A DNA stretch of 47,466 bases. Source: JALHTV01 sp049510055 (GTDB lineage Bacteria > Planctomycetota > Phycisphaerae > SM23-33). Of this stretch, positions 8,374 through 17,714 are shown in pieces. Each line of letters starts with the position of its first letter. Position 1 is the stretch's first letter. Under the pieces are notes generated by a model. It did not search any database, had not been told where the DNA came from, and worked only from the letters and a program-made list of their open reading frames with translations. The DNA lies in contig JBEKZI010000007.1 of the NCBI GenBank assembly GCA_049510055.1, positions 1-47,466 on the forward strand, read 5' to 3'. The translations under genes and the position numbers were made by a program.

Positions 8374-8730
8374 TCACGCCCGCGGGATGACGCGATTTTT
8401 CTCGTCCACCAGGACGATCCGCGGCTGAATCGTGCGGGCCTCGTCCTCGGTGACGTAGCCGAAGGACATGATGATGACCAGGTCGCCGATGGTCACCAGA
8501 TTGGCCGCCGCCCCGTTGATGCAGATCATGCCGCTGCCGCGCGGGCCTTCCATCACGTACGTCTCGAACCGCTGACCGTTGCTCAGGTCGGCCACCAGCA
8601 CGCACTCGTTGCGGCCGATGCCGGCGGCGTCCATCAGGTCGCGGTCGATCGTGACCGAACCCACGTAGTCCACCGACGCCGCAGTGATCGTCGCACGATG
8701 AATCTTCGCTCGAAGAACCTTCAGCAACAT
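8374..8730 (-). CDS. panD: Aspartate 1-decarboxylase
   Basis: PanD makes beta-alanine from aspartate for pantothenate synthesis, using a pyruvoyl group formed by self-cleavage at Gly-Ser. With the ATG at 8730 the cleavage site DYVGSVTID puts Gly24-Ser25 and the catalytic Lys9 exactly where the Escherichia coli enzyme has them; an AGGAAGG ribosome site sits about 11 bases upstream. A GTG at 8742 would add four residues but lies almost on top of that ribosome site. The remaining motifs IHRATIT, NGQRFETYV and CINGAAANL (the substrate-binding loop) are intact. The protein is full length at 118 residues. It lies between panC (101 bases upstream) and lgt (34 bases downstream) on the same strand. 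Confidence 0.95.
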   Translation of the reverse strand: MLLKVLRAKIHRATITAASVDYVGSVTIDRDLMDAAGIGRNECVLVADLSNGQRFETYVMEGPRGSGMICINGAAANLVTIGDLVIIMSFGYVTEDEARTIQPRIVLVDEKNRVIPRA

Positions 8731-8831
8731 CAGCCTGGCCACCTTCCTGCTAAGCCGATCCGGCGGACCGGCAAAACAATAGACGGATTATTTTATATTC
8801 CGCGTGTGCCTTTTGCCACGGCCAAGGCGGG

Positions 8832-9680
8832 CTACGGATCGGTCAGGACATTGTCGATCAGCCGAGTCGTCCCTAACCGCACAGCCAGGGCCACCAGCAC
8901 GGGCCTGTTGGTATTTGCTACGTCGGACAGGTCCGCCGGGTCCACGATCTGGACGTAGTCGATCTGTCCGTCGGGGGCGTGGCGGGCCAGGTGCCCCCGC
9001 ACGGCGGCGGAGACGACCTCGGCGGGCGGATGGTCCTTGCGTATGGCCTCTTGCGCCGCGGCCAGGGCCGCCGACAACGCCGCGGCCTGGCGGCGATGCT
9101 CGGCGGACAGGTACCTGTTGCGGCTGGACATGGCCAGGCCGTCGGCCTCGCGGACTATTGAACAGACCACGATCTCCACGGGAAAGTTCAATTCCTCCGC
9201 CATGCGGCGGATCACGACCGTCTGCTGAAAATCCTTGGCGCCGAAGAACGCCTTGTCGGGCGCGACGATGTTAAACAGTTTGGCCACCACGGTGGCCACG
9301 CCGGCAAAGTGCCCCGGGCGGCTTCGGCCGCAAAGCACCTCGCCGATCCTGCCCACCGTGACCGTGACCATCGGTTGGCTGGGGTACATTTCGGTGACGG
9401 CTGGCATGAACACGGCGTCCACGCCGGCCTTGCGGCAGGCCTCCAGGTCGGCCGATTCGGTCCGCGGGTAGCGGGCGTAGTCCTCGTTGGGCCCGAATTG
9501 CGTGGGATTGACGAAGATGCTCACGACCGTAAAGCCGCATTGCCGCCGGCACGCGGCCACCAGCGACACGTGGCCGGCATGCAGGGCACCCATCGTCGGC
9601 ACCAGGCCGATGGTCTTGCCGGCCTTGCGCGCGGCGGCGACGGCTTGGCGAATCTCGGCGATGGTCTTGCAAACAATCAT
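8832..9680 (-). CDS. panC: Pantothenate synthetase
   Basis: PanC condenses pantoate and beta-alanine with ATP. The ATG at 9680 is used because homology begins there (MIVCKTIAEIRQAV) and the frame upstream to 9890 overlaps the neighbouring kinase and is not PanC-like. Motifs are intact: GLVPTMGALHAGH (the HIGH-type nucleotide site), VSIFVNPTQFGPNEDY, RPGHFAGVATVV, KAFFGAKDFQQ and the KMSKS-like SSRNRYLS. The length of 282 residues is normal. panD follows 101 bases later, so both cytosolic steps of the beta-alanine branch are encoded together. Confidence 0.97.
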   Translation of the reverse strand: MIVCKTIAEIRQAVAAARKAGKTIGLVPTMGALHAGHVSLVAACRRQCGFTVVSIFVNPTQFGPNEDYARYPRTESADLEACRKAGVDAVFMPAVTEMYPSQPMVTVTVGRIGEVLCGRSRPGHFAGVATVVAKLFNIVAPDKAFFGAKDFQQTVVIRRMAEELNFPVEIVVCSIVREADGLAMSSRNRYLSAEHRRQAAALSAALAAAQEAIRKDHPPAEVVSAAVRGHLARHAPDGQIDYVQIVDPADLSDVANTNRPVLVALAVRLGTTRLIDNVLTDP

Positions 9681-9708
9681 GGTGCCCTCATGCAGGCGGC
9701 CATCTATT

Positions 9709-10314
9709 CTACCGCCGCAAGGCCTCCAGGGCCGAGCGGACTTGCGCGACCAGCGGTGCGCAGGCGGCGGCGTTCCGCAAATCCGTAACCATGGTATCCA
9801 CGCGGAGGACCGGGCAACCCACCTCGGCCGCGGCTTGGGCGTAGGAGCGTCGCATGGCGGCAAGAAACTGGGCCGTGATGGCCCGCTCAAACGCCCTGCC
9901 GCGTGCGGCGATGCGGGCCAGCAGCGTCGCCTCGTCGGCGTCCAGATGGATCAGCACGTCCGGCGGACGAATCAGCCGGCCCAGGCGATCCGCGGCGCGT
10001 TGGTACGCCGACCAATCCTCCGCCGATAGCGTCACCTGCGCGAAGATGCGGTCCTGGCAGAACCCGTAGTCGCTGACGCGCACACCCTGCTCCGGCCAGG
10101 CCAGCAGCGAAAGCTGCCCCACGCGCGACATTAAAAAGTAGAGTTGGCTGGGCAGGCGGGCCTGGGCCACGCCGCCGTACGCCTCGACCAAAAACGGGTT
10201 GCCGGCGTAGTCCTCGCGGACCAGCTCGGCCGGGAGTTCCGCGGCCAATCGCTCGGCCAGGGTCGTCTTGCCGGAAGCCGGAGGGCCGATAATGCTCACC
10301 AAGGCGGCTGTCAC
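9709..10314 (-). CDS. Deoxynucleoside kinase-family protein
   Basis: The protein (201 residues) has a P-loop GPPASGKTTLAERL at residues 10-23, the nucleoside-site glutamate and motif EDYAGNPFLVEAYGG, a long helix with QLYFLMSRVGQL, the motif SDYGFCQDRIFA (equivalent to the DRS/ERS-type base-sensing segment) and a lid-like stretch ARIAARGRAFE. These are the marks of the dNK/dGK-dCK family, which phosphorylates deoxynucleosides for salvage. The substrate cannot be read from the sequence. The start overlaps the stop of folK by four bases (ATGA type), so translation is probably coupled. Adjacent or fused folK and dNK genes are known in other bacteria, which supports the call. Confidence 0.82.
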   Translation of the reverse strand: MTAALVSIIGPPASGKTTLAERLAAELPAELVREDYAGNPFLVEAYGGVAQARLPSQLYFLMSRVGQLSLLAWPEQGVRVSDYGFCQDRIFAQVTLSAEDWSAYQRAADRLGRLIRPPDVLIHLDADEATLLARIAARGRAFERAITAQFLAAMRRSYAQAAAEVGCPVLRVDTMVTDLRNAAACAPLVAQVRSALEALRR

Positions 10315-10793
10315 TGGGGCTTGCCTTCCATTTCAGAAAGAAGCTGGGCGATGGTCTTGCCCAGGACCGGATGGACGGCCCCGGGGGCGATCTGGGCCAG
10401 CGGCTGAAGCACGAACAGGCGATGGTGCATGCGCGGGTGCGGGATGGTCAATTCCGGCGTGCGCATGACGAGCTCGCCCATCAATAGGATGTCCAGGTCG
10501 CACGTACGCGGGCCCCATCGCTCTTCCGTCCGGCGGTTTCGTCCGCAGAGGGCCTCGATTTCCTGGAGCGCCGCCAGCAATTCCGCCGGCTCCAGGGAGG
10601 TCTGGAGCTCCGCCGAGGCGTTGATGAAGTCACGCTGCTGCGACGGCCCGCCCACTGGAATCGTCTCGATCATCGACGACACAGCCGTCACGCGGACGCC
10701 CTTTCGCTGGCCCAGCAGCTTCAGCGCCCGCCGCAGCGTCGCCTCCCGATTGCCGACGTTGCTGCCCAAAGCGATGTAAACCTTAGAATTCAC
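10311..10793 (-). CDS. folK: 2-amino-4-hydroxy-6-hydroxymethyldihydropteridine pyrophosphokinase
   Basis: HPPK pyrophosphorylates hydroxymethyl-dihydropterin in folate synthesis. Homology begins at KVYIALGSNVGNR, and a GTG at 10793 just before it (with GGAGAGG about 10 bases upstream) is preferred; a TTG at 10832 would add 13 residues. Motifs include RDFINASAEL, the substrate and ATP segments RWGPRTCDLDILLM (with the Asp-x-Asp magnesium pair), and IPHPRMHHRLFVLQPL. The length of ~160 residues is normal. The stop codon overlaps the kinase start, which implies joint expression. The upstream aminotransferase gene ends 56 bases before. Confidence 0.93.
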   Translation of the reverse strand: MNSKVYIALGSNVGNREATLRRALKLLGQRKGVRVTAVSSMIETIPVGGPSQQRDFINASAELQTSLEPAELLAALQEIEALCGRNRRTEERWGPRTCDLDILLMGELVMRTPELTIPHPRMHHRLFVLQPLAQIAPGAVHPVLGKTIAQLLSEMEGKPQ

Positions 10794-10817
10794 GAAGGGG
10801 AAATCCTCTCCGCCGCG

Positions 10818-10850
10818 CCGTTCAATCGACAATGGTCAATCGTCAATGGC
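10818..10850. repeat. Short ATCGACAATGG-type direct repeat
   Basis: Between folK and the aminotransferase the spacer contains three close copies of a word of the form TCA/GACAATGG or TCAATCG (CAATCGACAATGG, CAATCGTCAATGG). It is only ~33 bases. I note it as a simple spacer repeat with no proposed role. Confidence 0.4.
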
Positions 10851-12028
10851 TACAGCCTCATCTCCATGATCCTGCCCAGGGCCTCGGTGAGGACCTCGTC
10901 GGGATACGTCAGGGAGATGCGGAAATAGCCCTCCCCCGCCTGGCCATAGCCCAGACCGGGGGTGACGATCACGCCCGTTTTTTCCAGCAGGTCGGTGGCG
11001 AAGGCGGCGCTGGAGCCTTCGTACTTGGCCGGCACCGGCGCCCAGACGTAGATGGTGCCCCGCGGCCGCTGGAGCGACCAGCCGTGGGCGTTGAGGGCAT
11101 CGATCACCAGATCGCGGCGGCGGCGATAGACCTCGTTGATCGGCGGGACGAATTGCTCGGCGCCGTCCAGGGCCTTGGCCGCGGCGAACTGGATCGCCCG
11201 CAGCGTGCCGTTATCGCTGTTTTCTTTGACGGTCCGCAGGGCGGCCACGGCGGAGGCGTTGCCCATCACCGCGCCGGCCCGCCAGCCGGTCATGCTGAAG
11301 GCCTTGGACATCGAGAAGAACTCCACCGCCACGTCCTGGGCCCCTTCGACCTGGAGGATGCTGGGGGCCTTGTAGCCGTCGAACGTGTTCAGACCGTAGG
11401 CGTTGTCGTGGCAAATGAGAATGTCATGCTTCTGCCCGAACTCCACGGCCCGGCGGAAGAAGTCCAGCTCGGCCGTCGCCGTCGTGGGATTGTTGGGATA
11501 GTTCAGCCACAGGAGCTTGGCCTGGCGGCGAACGTCGCGCGGGACGGCGTCGAAGTCCATCAGGAAACCGTCGGCCTCCGACAGCGGCACGACGCACGTG
11601 GTCGCCCCGGCAAAGACGTGGCCGATGTTGTACGTCGGATAGCCCGGGGTGGGCGCGATGGCGACGTCGCCGACGTTCAGCACGGCCAGGACGAACTGGA
11701 CAATGGCGTCCTTGCTGCCGCCGGTGGTCACGACCTCGTTCTCGGCCAGATCCACGCCGTAGTGGCGGCGGTAAAAGTTCCGCACGGCCTGGGGGAACTG
11801 CTCCACCGGCGCGTCGCAGCCGTAGCGATGGCGGTTGGGGTCGGCCGGGTCGCTGGCCGCGCGGCACAACTCCGCCACGACCGGGTCCGGCGTGGGACGG
11901 TCCGGGTCGCCGATGTCGATGCGGATGACCTTCACGCCGCGAGCGCGGGCCTGGGCGGCCTTGCGGCGAAGGTCCGCAAACAAATACGGCGGCAATTTCT
12001 GGAGCCGATCTGAAAACTCGATGTCCAT
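10850..12028 (-). CDS. dapL: LL-diaminopimelate aminotransferase-like PLP enzyme
   Basis: A 392-residue class I/II aminotransferase of fold type I. Visible PLP motifs are GDPDRPTP (40-47), GGSKDAI (103-109), NYPNNPT (177-183, Asn180), the ICHDNAYG segment with Asp208 and Tyr211, SMSKAFSMTGWRAG with the Schiff-base Lys242, and the C-terminal FRISLT arginine that binds the substrate carboxylate. The opening LPPYLFADL and the GSK signature match DapL, which makes LL-diaminopimelate from tetrahydrodipicolinate for lysine and cell-wall synthesis. Related aspartate/alanine aminotransferases share much of this, so the precise substrate is less certain than the family. The ATG at 12028 fits the expected N-terminus. 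Confidence 0.8.
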   Translation of the reverse strand: MDIEFSDRLQKLPPYLFADLRRKAAQARARGVKVIRIDIGDPDRPTPDPVVAELCRAASDPADPNRHRYGCDAPVEQFPQAVRNFYRRHYGVDLAENEVVTTGGSKDAIVQFVLAVLNVGDVAIAPTPGYPTYNIGHVFAGATTCVVPLSEADGFLMDFDAVPRDVRRQAKLLWLNYPNNPTTATAELDFFRRAVEFGQKHDILICHDNAYGLNTFDGYKAPSILQVEGAQDVAVEFFSMSKAFSMTGWRAGAVMGNASAVAALRTVKENSDNGTLRAIQFAAAKALDGAEQFVPPINEVYRRRRDLVIDALNAHGWSLQRPRGTIYVWAPVPAKYEGSSAAFATDLLEKTGVIVTPGLGYGQAGEGYFRISLTYPDEVLTEALGRIMEMRL

Positions 12029-12160
12029 CGTGCGGCCTTCCTGGGCGGGTGCGCAGATTCACGCGGCACCCGCATTCGGGAGGCATTGTAACAGGTGAGC
12101 ACGCAGAGACAATCGCAAGGATGGTCGCTAATTCGCGACTCGCGATTCAGCTTCCGGTTG

Positions 12161-15100
12161 TCACGCTCCCGCCGGTTGCAGCTGGTCGGCGGTGGAGGGC
12201 TGTTTGCGGTTGTCCTCGAATCGCACAGAGATGCGCTGGGAGACGCCCGGCTCGGCCATCGTGATGCCGTAGAGCACGTTGGCCATGCTCATGGTGCGCT
12301 TGGCGTGAGAGATGATGAGGAACTGCGTGCTGTCCACGAATTCCTGCACCAGGCGGTCGAAGCGTTGCGTGTTGGCCTCGTCCAGCGCGGCGTCCACCTC
12401 GTCCAGCAGACAGAAGGGGCTGGGGCGGGTCTTGAAGATGCTGAACAGCAGCGCCAGGGCCGTCATGGTCTTCTCGCCGCCGGACAGCAGCGTCAGGCTG
12501 CGCAGCTCCTTGCCGGGCGGCCGGGCGACGATCTCGATGGGACTTTCCAGCACGTCCTGCTCGTCCAGCAGCAGGACGTCCGCCCGCCCGCCGCCGAAGA
12601 GCTTGCGGAACAGCTCCTGGAAGTTGGCACGAACGGTCTGGAAGGTCTCCATAAACCGGTCGCGGCTATCTTTGTTCAGCCGGCGGATCAGCTCCTGGAG
12701 CTGGTCCCGCGAGGTGTTCACGTCGGCGATCTGGGCGGCCAGAAACTCGCGGCGCTTCTCCAGCTCGTCCTGCTCGGCGATGGCGTCCAGATTGACGTTG
12801 CCCAGCCGCTCGACCTTCTCGCGCAGGAGTTGGATTTCGTCGCTGACGGCCTGCCAGTCGCGCTGGTCGTCGTGCTGATACGTGCGATAGGCCTCCAGGA
12901 CGTTGACGTGCATTTCCTCGGCCGCGTGGGAGATGAGGTCCTCGATCCGCACGTCGGCCTCGCCCAGCTCCACGCGGCAGGCGTTGACGGCGGCCGTGGC
13001 CTGCTCCTGACTGCGGCGCTGCTCGGCCAGCTGCTCGCGAATGGTCTCTAGACGCTCCTGGAGCTGGCGGCGGCTTTCCTCGGCCTCGCGGACCTCGACG
13101 TCGAGCTTCTGCTGCTGACCGGCGAGCTTCTCCACCTCGGCGGCGGCGGCGGCCGCGGAGGCCTGGGCCTCCTGGCGGCGCTGCTGATTGAGCTGGATAT
13201 CCGCCTGGCTGGCGGCCAGGTCGGCGGCCATCTGCTCCCGGCCACGGGCCAGGGCCGAGCAGGCCTCTCGCAGCGACCCGGCCCGCTCCTGCGCCGCGGC
13301 CAGGGCGACCTTGACCTCGGTAATCCGGCCGGCGAGATTCTCCTGGCTGCTGCGGGCGGCGGCGATCTCACTTTCCAGGCGCTGCACCTCCGCCTGGCGC
13401 TGGGCGTTGAGCTGCTCCAGCTGGGCGGCCTTTTCCTTGGCGGCCAGCTCGGCGGTGGCTGCGCTGTCGATGTCCGCGGCCAGGGCGGCGATGTCCGAGG
13501 CCACCAGGGGCTTTTCCTGCTCCAGGCGGCGAATCTGCTCGTCAATCTGATGGAGGCGGCTTTCGACCTCGACGCGCTCGGTGTTGGCTTCGTAATGGGC
13601 GGTGCGGAGGCCCTGGGCGAGATGGTCCAGATGCTCCAGCTGCCCGCGGGCGGACTGGCGGCGCGAGGTCAGCTCCTCGATCTGCGTTTGCAGCCGGTCG
13701 GCCTGGGCGGCCAGGTCGGCCAGCTCGCTGCGGCGGCTGATGACGCCGGCGGCCCGCCTGGCTGAACCCAGGCGGACGCGCCCGTCGGCCTCCAGGACCT
13801 CGCCCGCCGCCGTCACGAACCTGCTACCGGCTGGGGCGTGCTTGGCGGCTTCGGCGGCGTCGGCGAGATGGTCCACCACGTAGGTCCTGCCCAGCAGCCA
13901 CCAGACGGCTGGGGCCGCGAGCGCCTCGAACTTCACCCAGTCGATCACCCGCCCGCGAATCGACGAATGGCGCGCCGATTCGGCGTCGTCGGCCGGCGGT
14001 TCCAGGCGGTCCAGGCACACTATCTCAGCCGCGCCGTTGTCGCGCAGGAGTTGGGCGATTTCGGCGGCGGCGGATTGCACATCGGCGAACCGGCGAACCA
14101 GCAGATACTGATCCGCCCCAGCCAGGGCAGCCTCCACCAGGGGGGCGTGCTCGACGTCGGTGGTCAGGAAGTCGCCCAGCATGCCGCAGACGGCCGGCAA
14201 TCGCCCGGCGCGATGGGCTTCAAGAACCTTCCGCGTGCCCGTGCCCACGCCTTCCAGGCGGTCCAGCATCTCCCTCAGGGCGTCCATGCGGCTGACGGCG
14301 GCGCTGCGCTGCTCGCAGGTGGTCAGCAGTGCGCTTTGGAGGTGCTGATCGTCCTCGGCCAGGCGGTGGCTGGTCTGGCGGGTCTCGTCCAGCTTGGCCT
14401 TGGACTCCGCCAGGACGGCGTTCACGTCGACCAGGCGCGCGTGCAACGCGGTGCGGTCGGCCAGGGCGTTTTCCAAGGCTGAGATAATCTCCTCCGACCG
14501 GCTGGAGAGGCGCTCTCGCTGGCCGTGGAGATTTTCACGGCGAACCTGATGGGTATGGATGTCGTTGTGAAGTTGGGCGGTGCGGCGGAACAGGTCGATA
14601 GTCCCGGCCTTTTCATCCTCCAGGGTGGCTTGGAGCTTGGCTGTCTCCTGCTGGCTGACGGCGTGCTCGGCGCCGAGCGATTCGTACCGCCGCGATAGCT
14701 CCGCCGTCTGGGCACCAAGGGCCTCCACTTCCGCCCGGCGGGCGGCCAGGTCGTTGTCGCAACCTTCAATCTTGGCTTCCAGCTCCTCGCAGCGGCCGGC
14801 GGTGGCGGCGATCTGCTCGCCCAATTCGCCCACGCGGGCGGTGAGCATCTCGGCCCGCTGGCGGTGGGCGAGGATCTGGCTGGCGACGGAGGCCACCTGG
14901 GCCTGAAGCTGGCGGCTGGCGCGCTCCAGCTCCAGGGCCTCGACCTCGCTGCCGCTTCGGGCGGCCTCGAGCTGGTCGATCTTGGTCGTGATGGCGGCCA
15001 GGGCGTCGTTGCCGGCGTCCAGGTTCTTCTGGAGCTCGGCCCGGCGGCTCGACAGCGTGTGGTACTGGGCCAGGATGTACAGCCCGCGCAATTCCTTCAG

Positions 15101-15778
15101 CCGCTCCGTGTAGGTCTGGTAGTTGCGGGCCTTGCCGGCCTGGACCTTGATCGACCGCAGGCGCTTCTCCACCTCCGCCACGATGTCGTTGAGGCGCAGG
15201 AGGTTCTCCTGGACCTTTTCCAGGCGGCGGGCGGCTTCTTTCTTGCGGGCCTTGTACTTGCTGATGCCGGCGGCTTCGTCGAAGATCAGCCGGCGGTCCT
15301 CATGCGAGGCTTGGAGAAAGCTCTCGACGCGCCCCTGCTCGATGACGCTGTAGGCGTCGGCCCCCACGCCGGTGTCCATGAACATCTCGCGGATGTCCTT
15401 CAGGCGGGCGGGCATCTTGTTGATGAGGTACTCGCTCTGGCCGTCGCGGAACAGCCGCCGCGAGACCGACACCTCCCCACCGACCACCGGCTCGCCAGCC
15501 ACCAGCAACGTGCCGGCGACGTTGTCGAACACCAGCGTCACCTCGGCGCAGCCGGCCGGACGCCGCGCGGCGGAGCCGTTGAAGATGACGTCCATCATCT
15601 CGCTGCCGCGCAGGCTCTTGGCCGATTGCTCCCCCAGGACCCACTTGATGGCGTCGACGACGTTGCTCTTGCCGCAGCCGTTGGGTCCGACGATGCAGCT
15701 CACCCCGTCGTCAAATTCCAGTTCCGTTCTGTCCGCGAAGCTCTTGAACCCCGAGAGGATCAGTTTTTTGAGTTTCAT
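12161..15778 (-). CDS. smc: Chromosome segregation protein SMC
   Basis: SMC dimerises at a hinge and uses ATP to organise the chromosome with ScpA and ScpB. The ATG at 15778 gives the standard start MKLKKLILSGFKSFADRT; the longer frame to 15886 is not family-like. The Walker A motif GPNGCGKSN is at 31-39, followed by the SMC-type SLRGSEMMDVIFNGS. Long coiled coils occupy roughly 165-500 and 660-1010, with a hinge near 510-640 (GMLGDFLTTDVEHAPLVEAA). The signature and Walker B are at the C-terminus: LLSGGEKTMTALALL and FCLLDEVDAALDEANTQRF, then a D-loop and H-switch ISHAKRTM. About 1205 residues is normal. No scpA or scpB is present in this window. Confidence 0.97.
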   Translation of the reverse strand: MKLKKLILSGFKSFADRTELEFDDGVSCIVGPNGCGKSNVVDAIKWVLGEQSAKSLRGSEMMDVIFNGSAARRPAGCAEVTLVFDNVAGTLLVAGEPVVGGEVSVSRRLFRDGQSEYLINKMPARLKDIREMFMDTGVGADAYSVIEQGRVESFLQASHEDRRLIFDEAAGISKYKARKKEAARRLEKVQENLLRLNDIVAEVEKRLRSIKVQAGKARNYQTYTERLKELRGLYILAQYHTLSSRRAELQKNLDAGNDALAAITTKIDQLEAARSGSEVEALELERASRQLQAQVASVASQILAHRQRAEMLTARVGELGEQIAATAGRCEELEAKIEGCDNDLAARRAEVEALGAQTAELSRRYESLGAEHAVSQQETAKLQATLEDEKAGTIDLFRRTAQLHNDIHTHQVRRENLHGQRERLSSRSEEIISALENALADRTALHARLVDVNAVLAESKAKLDETRQTSHRLAEDDQHLQSALLTTCEQRSAAVSRMDALREMLDRLEGVGTGTRKVLEAHRAGRLPAVCGMLGDFLTTDVEHAPLVEAALAGADQYLLVRRFADVQSAAAEIAQLLRDNGAAEIVCLDRLEPPADDAESARHSSIRGRVIDWVKFEALAAPAVWWLLGRTYVVDHLADAAEAAKHAPAGSRFVTAAGEVLEADGRVRLGSARRAAGVISRRSELADLAAQADRLQTQIEELTSRRQSARGQLEHLDHLAQGLRTAHYEANTERVEVESRLHQIDEQIRRLEQEKPLVASDIAALAADIDSAATAELAAKEKAAQLEQLNAQRQAEVQRLESEIAAARSSQENLAGRITEVKVALAAAQERAGSLREACSALARGREQMAADLAASQADIQLNQQRRQEAQASAAAAAAEVEKLAGQQQKLDVEVREAEESRRQLQERLETIREQLAEQRRSQEQATAAVNACRVELGEADVRIEDLISHAAEEMHVNVLEAYRTYQHDDQRDWQAVSDEIQLLREKVERLGNVNLDAIAEQDELEKRREFLAAQIADVNTSRDQLQELIRRLNKDSRDRFMETFQTVRANFQELFRKLFGGGRADVLLLDEQDVLESPIEIVARPPGKELRSLTLLSGGEKTMTALALLFSIFKTRPSPFCLLDEVDAALDEANTQRFDRLVQEFVDSTQFLIISHAKRTMSMANVLYGITMAEPGVSQRISVRFEDNRKQPSTADQLQPAGA

Positions 15779-15842
15779 GCGTTCGCGTCTTCCATTACGC
15801 CGGCGAGCGGGGCCGTCGGCCATCCATGGCGCGAGGCTGCCG

Positions 15843-17588
15843 TCACTGCCCGGACACGTCGGGACGACCCAGTGGCGCGGCACCACCTTGCGCGTAAATT
15901 CTGCGAATATTCGGCAATACCTGCAAGCGGAATTCCGCCGGAACGTCTCCGGATTGGCACAGGCGGTATAACACGCCCACCACTTGGCTGTACGTCAGGC
16001 CCAGGCCGTAAACCTTTTCTTCCATCGGCCCGCGGGTGGGCAACGTGCCCATCAGCCGCACCAAGTCGCTCAGGAGCGGATCGATCTGGAACGCCTCGCT
16101 GCTGCGCTCCGTGCGGGGAACCTTGCGGAAGACGGTGAGCTTCTCATCGCCCTCCTCGGCATTGATGGTCAGGAGGTTTTCCGGGGCCGTGAAGAAAATC
16201 GGCCTGCGGATCAGAACGTCCTTGCCGAACAGGACGATCTTTCGCTGGGCCGATTGCGAAACGTACAGGATGGGTTTGCCGCTGGACTCCACCAGGTCCA
16301 TGTCAAACTGTTTCGGCAGGGCGATCCGCTGGATCTTGGCGGCGTCGCCTTGTTTCAGCAGCGCCTCGTAGGCGGCCAGGCGGACCGACTCGTTCTCGTC
16401 ATTCAGCAATTGGCGGAGCACCGGCGTAATCTTGGCTGAAAGTTTCTGGCGGCCCAGTTCCTCGATGGCGGCCACCTGCAGCGGCGAATTGGGGTTCGTC
16501 GCCGCGGCCACCACCACCGGCACGGCCGCTGAATCGCCCAGCCGCATCCCGGTGCGGGCGGCGTAAAAGGCCGACACCGGGTTGGATGCGTTGTAGAGTC
16601 CCTGCACCGTCGGCAACACCTGCCGGCCGATCGCCTCCCACACCAACGCCAACTCGTCGTGATTGGTCCCGGAGGACTCGATGGCCGCGGCGATCTCGCG
16701 GGCCTTGATCTCCAAACTTCCGGACGTCAGCCGGATCGGCAAATGCATCAGGAGCCGAAGGAATTGCCCGTAGTTGTCCCGATACGCGGAGGGGATGCTG
16801 ATTTCGATCACGGAGCTGTCCTTGGCCACCGCGATGCGGCCGGGCCCGAATCGCTCATTGATCCGGCGCTGGATGAGATCAGCCCTTTGGTAATCCGCCT
16901 GGAACAGGCTCAGCCGCAGCGGACGGTCTTCCAGTGATTTGCCTCCTCCGATGATCCGGCCCTCGCGGAGCTTGGGCAGATCTTCCCGTTTGGTCGGATC
17001 CAGGAACGGATTGATGAAAATCACTCCGTCCGCTTCGGCAAAGACCTTGGACTGCCTGCCGGCCAGTTCCCCCGGGACCGCCAGGCGCATCTCCGCAGGC
17101 ACCAGCATGACGCCGCCGTCCAGACTGCGCGTCTGCGTCTCAGGCGGACAGCTCACGAAGACGTCGAATCGCGTCCCCGCCGGCGCCCCGGTGGGAATAA
17201 CTCCCCAGAGCTCCACCACGGCCGTATCGAGATCCTCCAGGATCGCCTGCGGGGAAATCGCTTCGGAGCCCCCCGCGGTATTCAGGGTCTGACTCTTCAG
17301 CAACATTTGAGTCAAGTACTCGCGCACATAGGCGGGCACCTCGCGCGAGCCGTTGTTTCCCAGGCCGGCCACGACGCCGTAGCCGTGGACCACCAGGTCC
17401 GACCCTCCCACCAGCGTCGCGTATTCCGCCATGGTGTCGGTGATGTAAGACGGAGAGGCGGGCTTGGCTGCGTTCGTCGTGGGGGTATGCTTGCCAGGCC
17501 CGGTGAGCGGCGTGCAACCGCCCCACAGGCCGCTTAGAGCCAATACCCCGCCCACGATGGACTTGCAGATTCGTCCGCGCATGCGCAA
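15843..17588 (-). CDS. FlgI (P-ring)-like envelope protein with HEAT-like repeats
   Basis: A 581-residue protein. Residues 1-25 form a secretion signal ending LWGGC; Cys25 suggests a lipoprotein, although the lipobox is not a textbook one. The first half resembles the flagellar P-ring protein FlgI: DLVVHGYGVVAGLGNNGSRE corresponds to its N-terminal LVGYGLVVGL motif, and TRFDVFVSCPP to the FDV...SA strand. From ~330 to ~430 there are HEAT-like helices (SPLQVAAIEELGRQ and ENESVRLAAYEALL). No rod, hook or ring genes lie nearby. I infer a role in an envelope ring or secretin-like assembly unrelated to flagella. It lies between a LysM protein and smc; the gap to smc is 64 bases. Confidence 0.72.
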   Translation of the reverse strand: MRMRGRICKSIVGGVLALSGLWGGCTPLTGPGKHTPTTNAAKPASPSYITDTMAEYATLVGGSDLVVHGYGVVAGLGNNGSREVPAYVREYLTQMLLKSQTLNTAGGSEAISPQAILEDLDTAVVELWGVIPTGAPAGTRFDVFVSCPPETQTRSLDGGVMLVPAEMRLAVPGELAGRQSKVFAEADGVIFINPFLDPTKREDLPKLREGRIIGGGKSLEDRPLRLSLFQADYQRADLIQRRINERFGPGRIAVAKDSSVIEISIPSAYRDNYGQFLRLLMHLPIRLTSGSLEIKAREIAAAIESSGTNHDELALVWEAIGRQVLPTVQGLYNASNPVSAFYAARTGMRLGDSAAVPVVVAAATNPNSPLQVAAIEELGRQKLSAKITPVLRQLLNDENESVRLAAYEALLKQGDAAKIQRIALPKQFDMDLVESSGKPILYVSQSAQRKIVLFGKDVLIRRPIFFTAPENLLTINAEEGDEKLTVFRKVPRTERSSEAFQIDPLLSDLVRLMGTLPTRGPMEEKVYGLGLTYSQVVGVLYRLCQSGDVPAEFRLQVLPNIRRIYAQGGAAPLGRPDVSGQ

Positions 17589-17714
17589 GAGACTTTCCTC
17601 GCTTTGTTTATCGGACCCTTTCCCCTGCCGGCTTGAACGTTTATCCCTCCCGCAGGCGATCCTCCTTGCGGCCTGCGGCCCTACGGTCGAACGTATCTTA
17701 CTTCAGCCTCCTAC

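Noticed and set aside
15843..17588. Flagellar operon remnant
   Set aside because: No other flagellar gene is in the window, and the protein has lipoprotein and HEAT features unlike flagellar FlgI.
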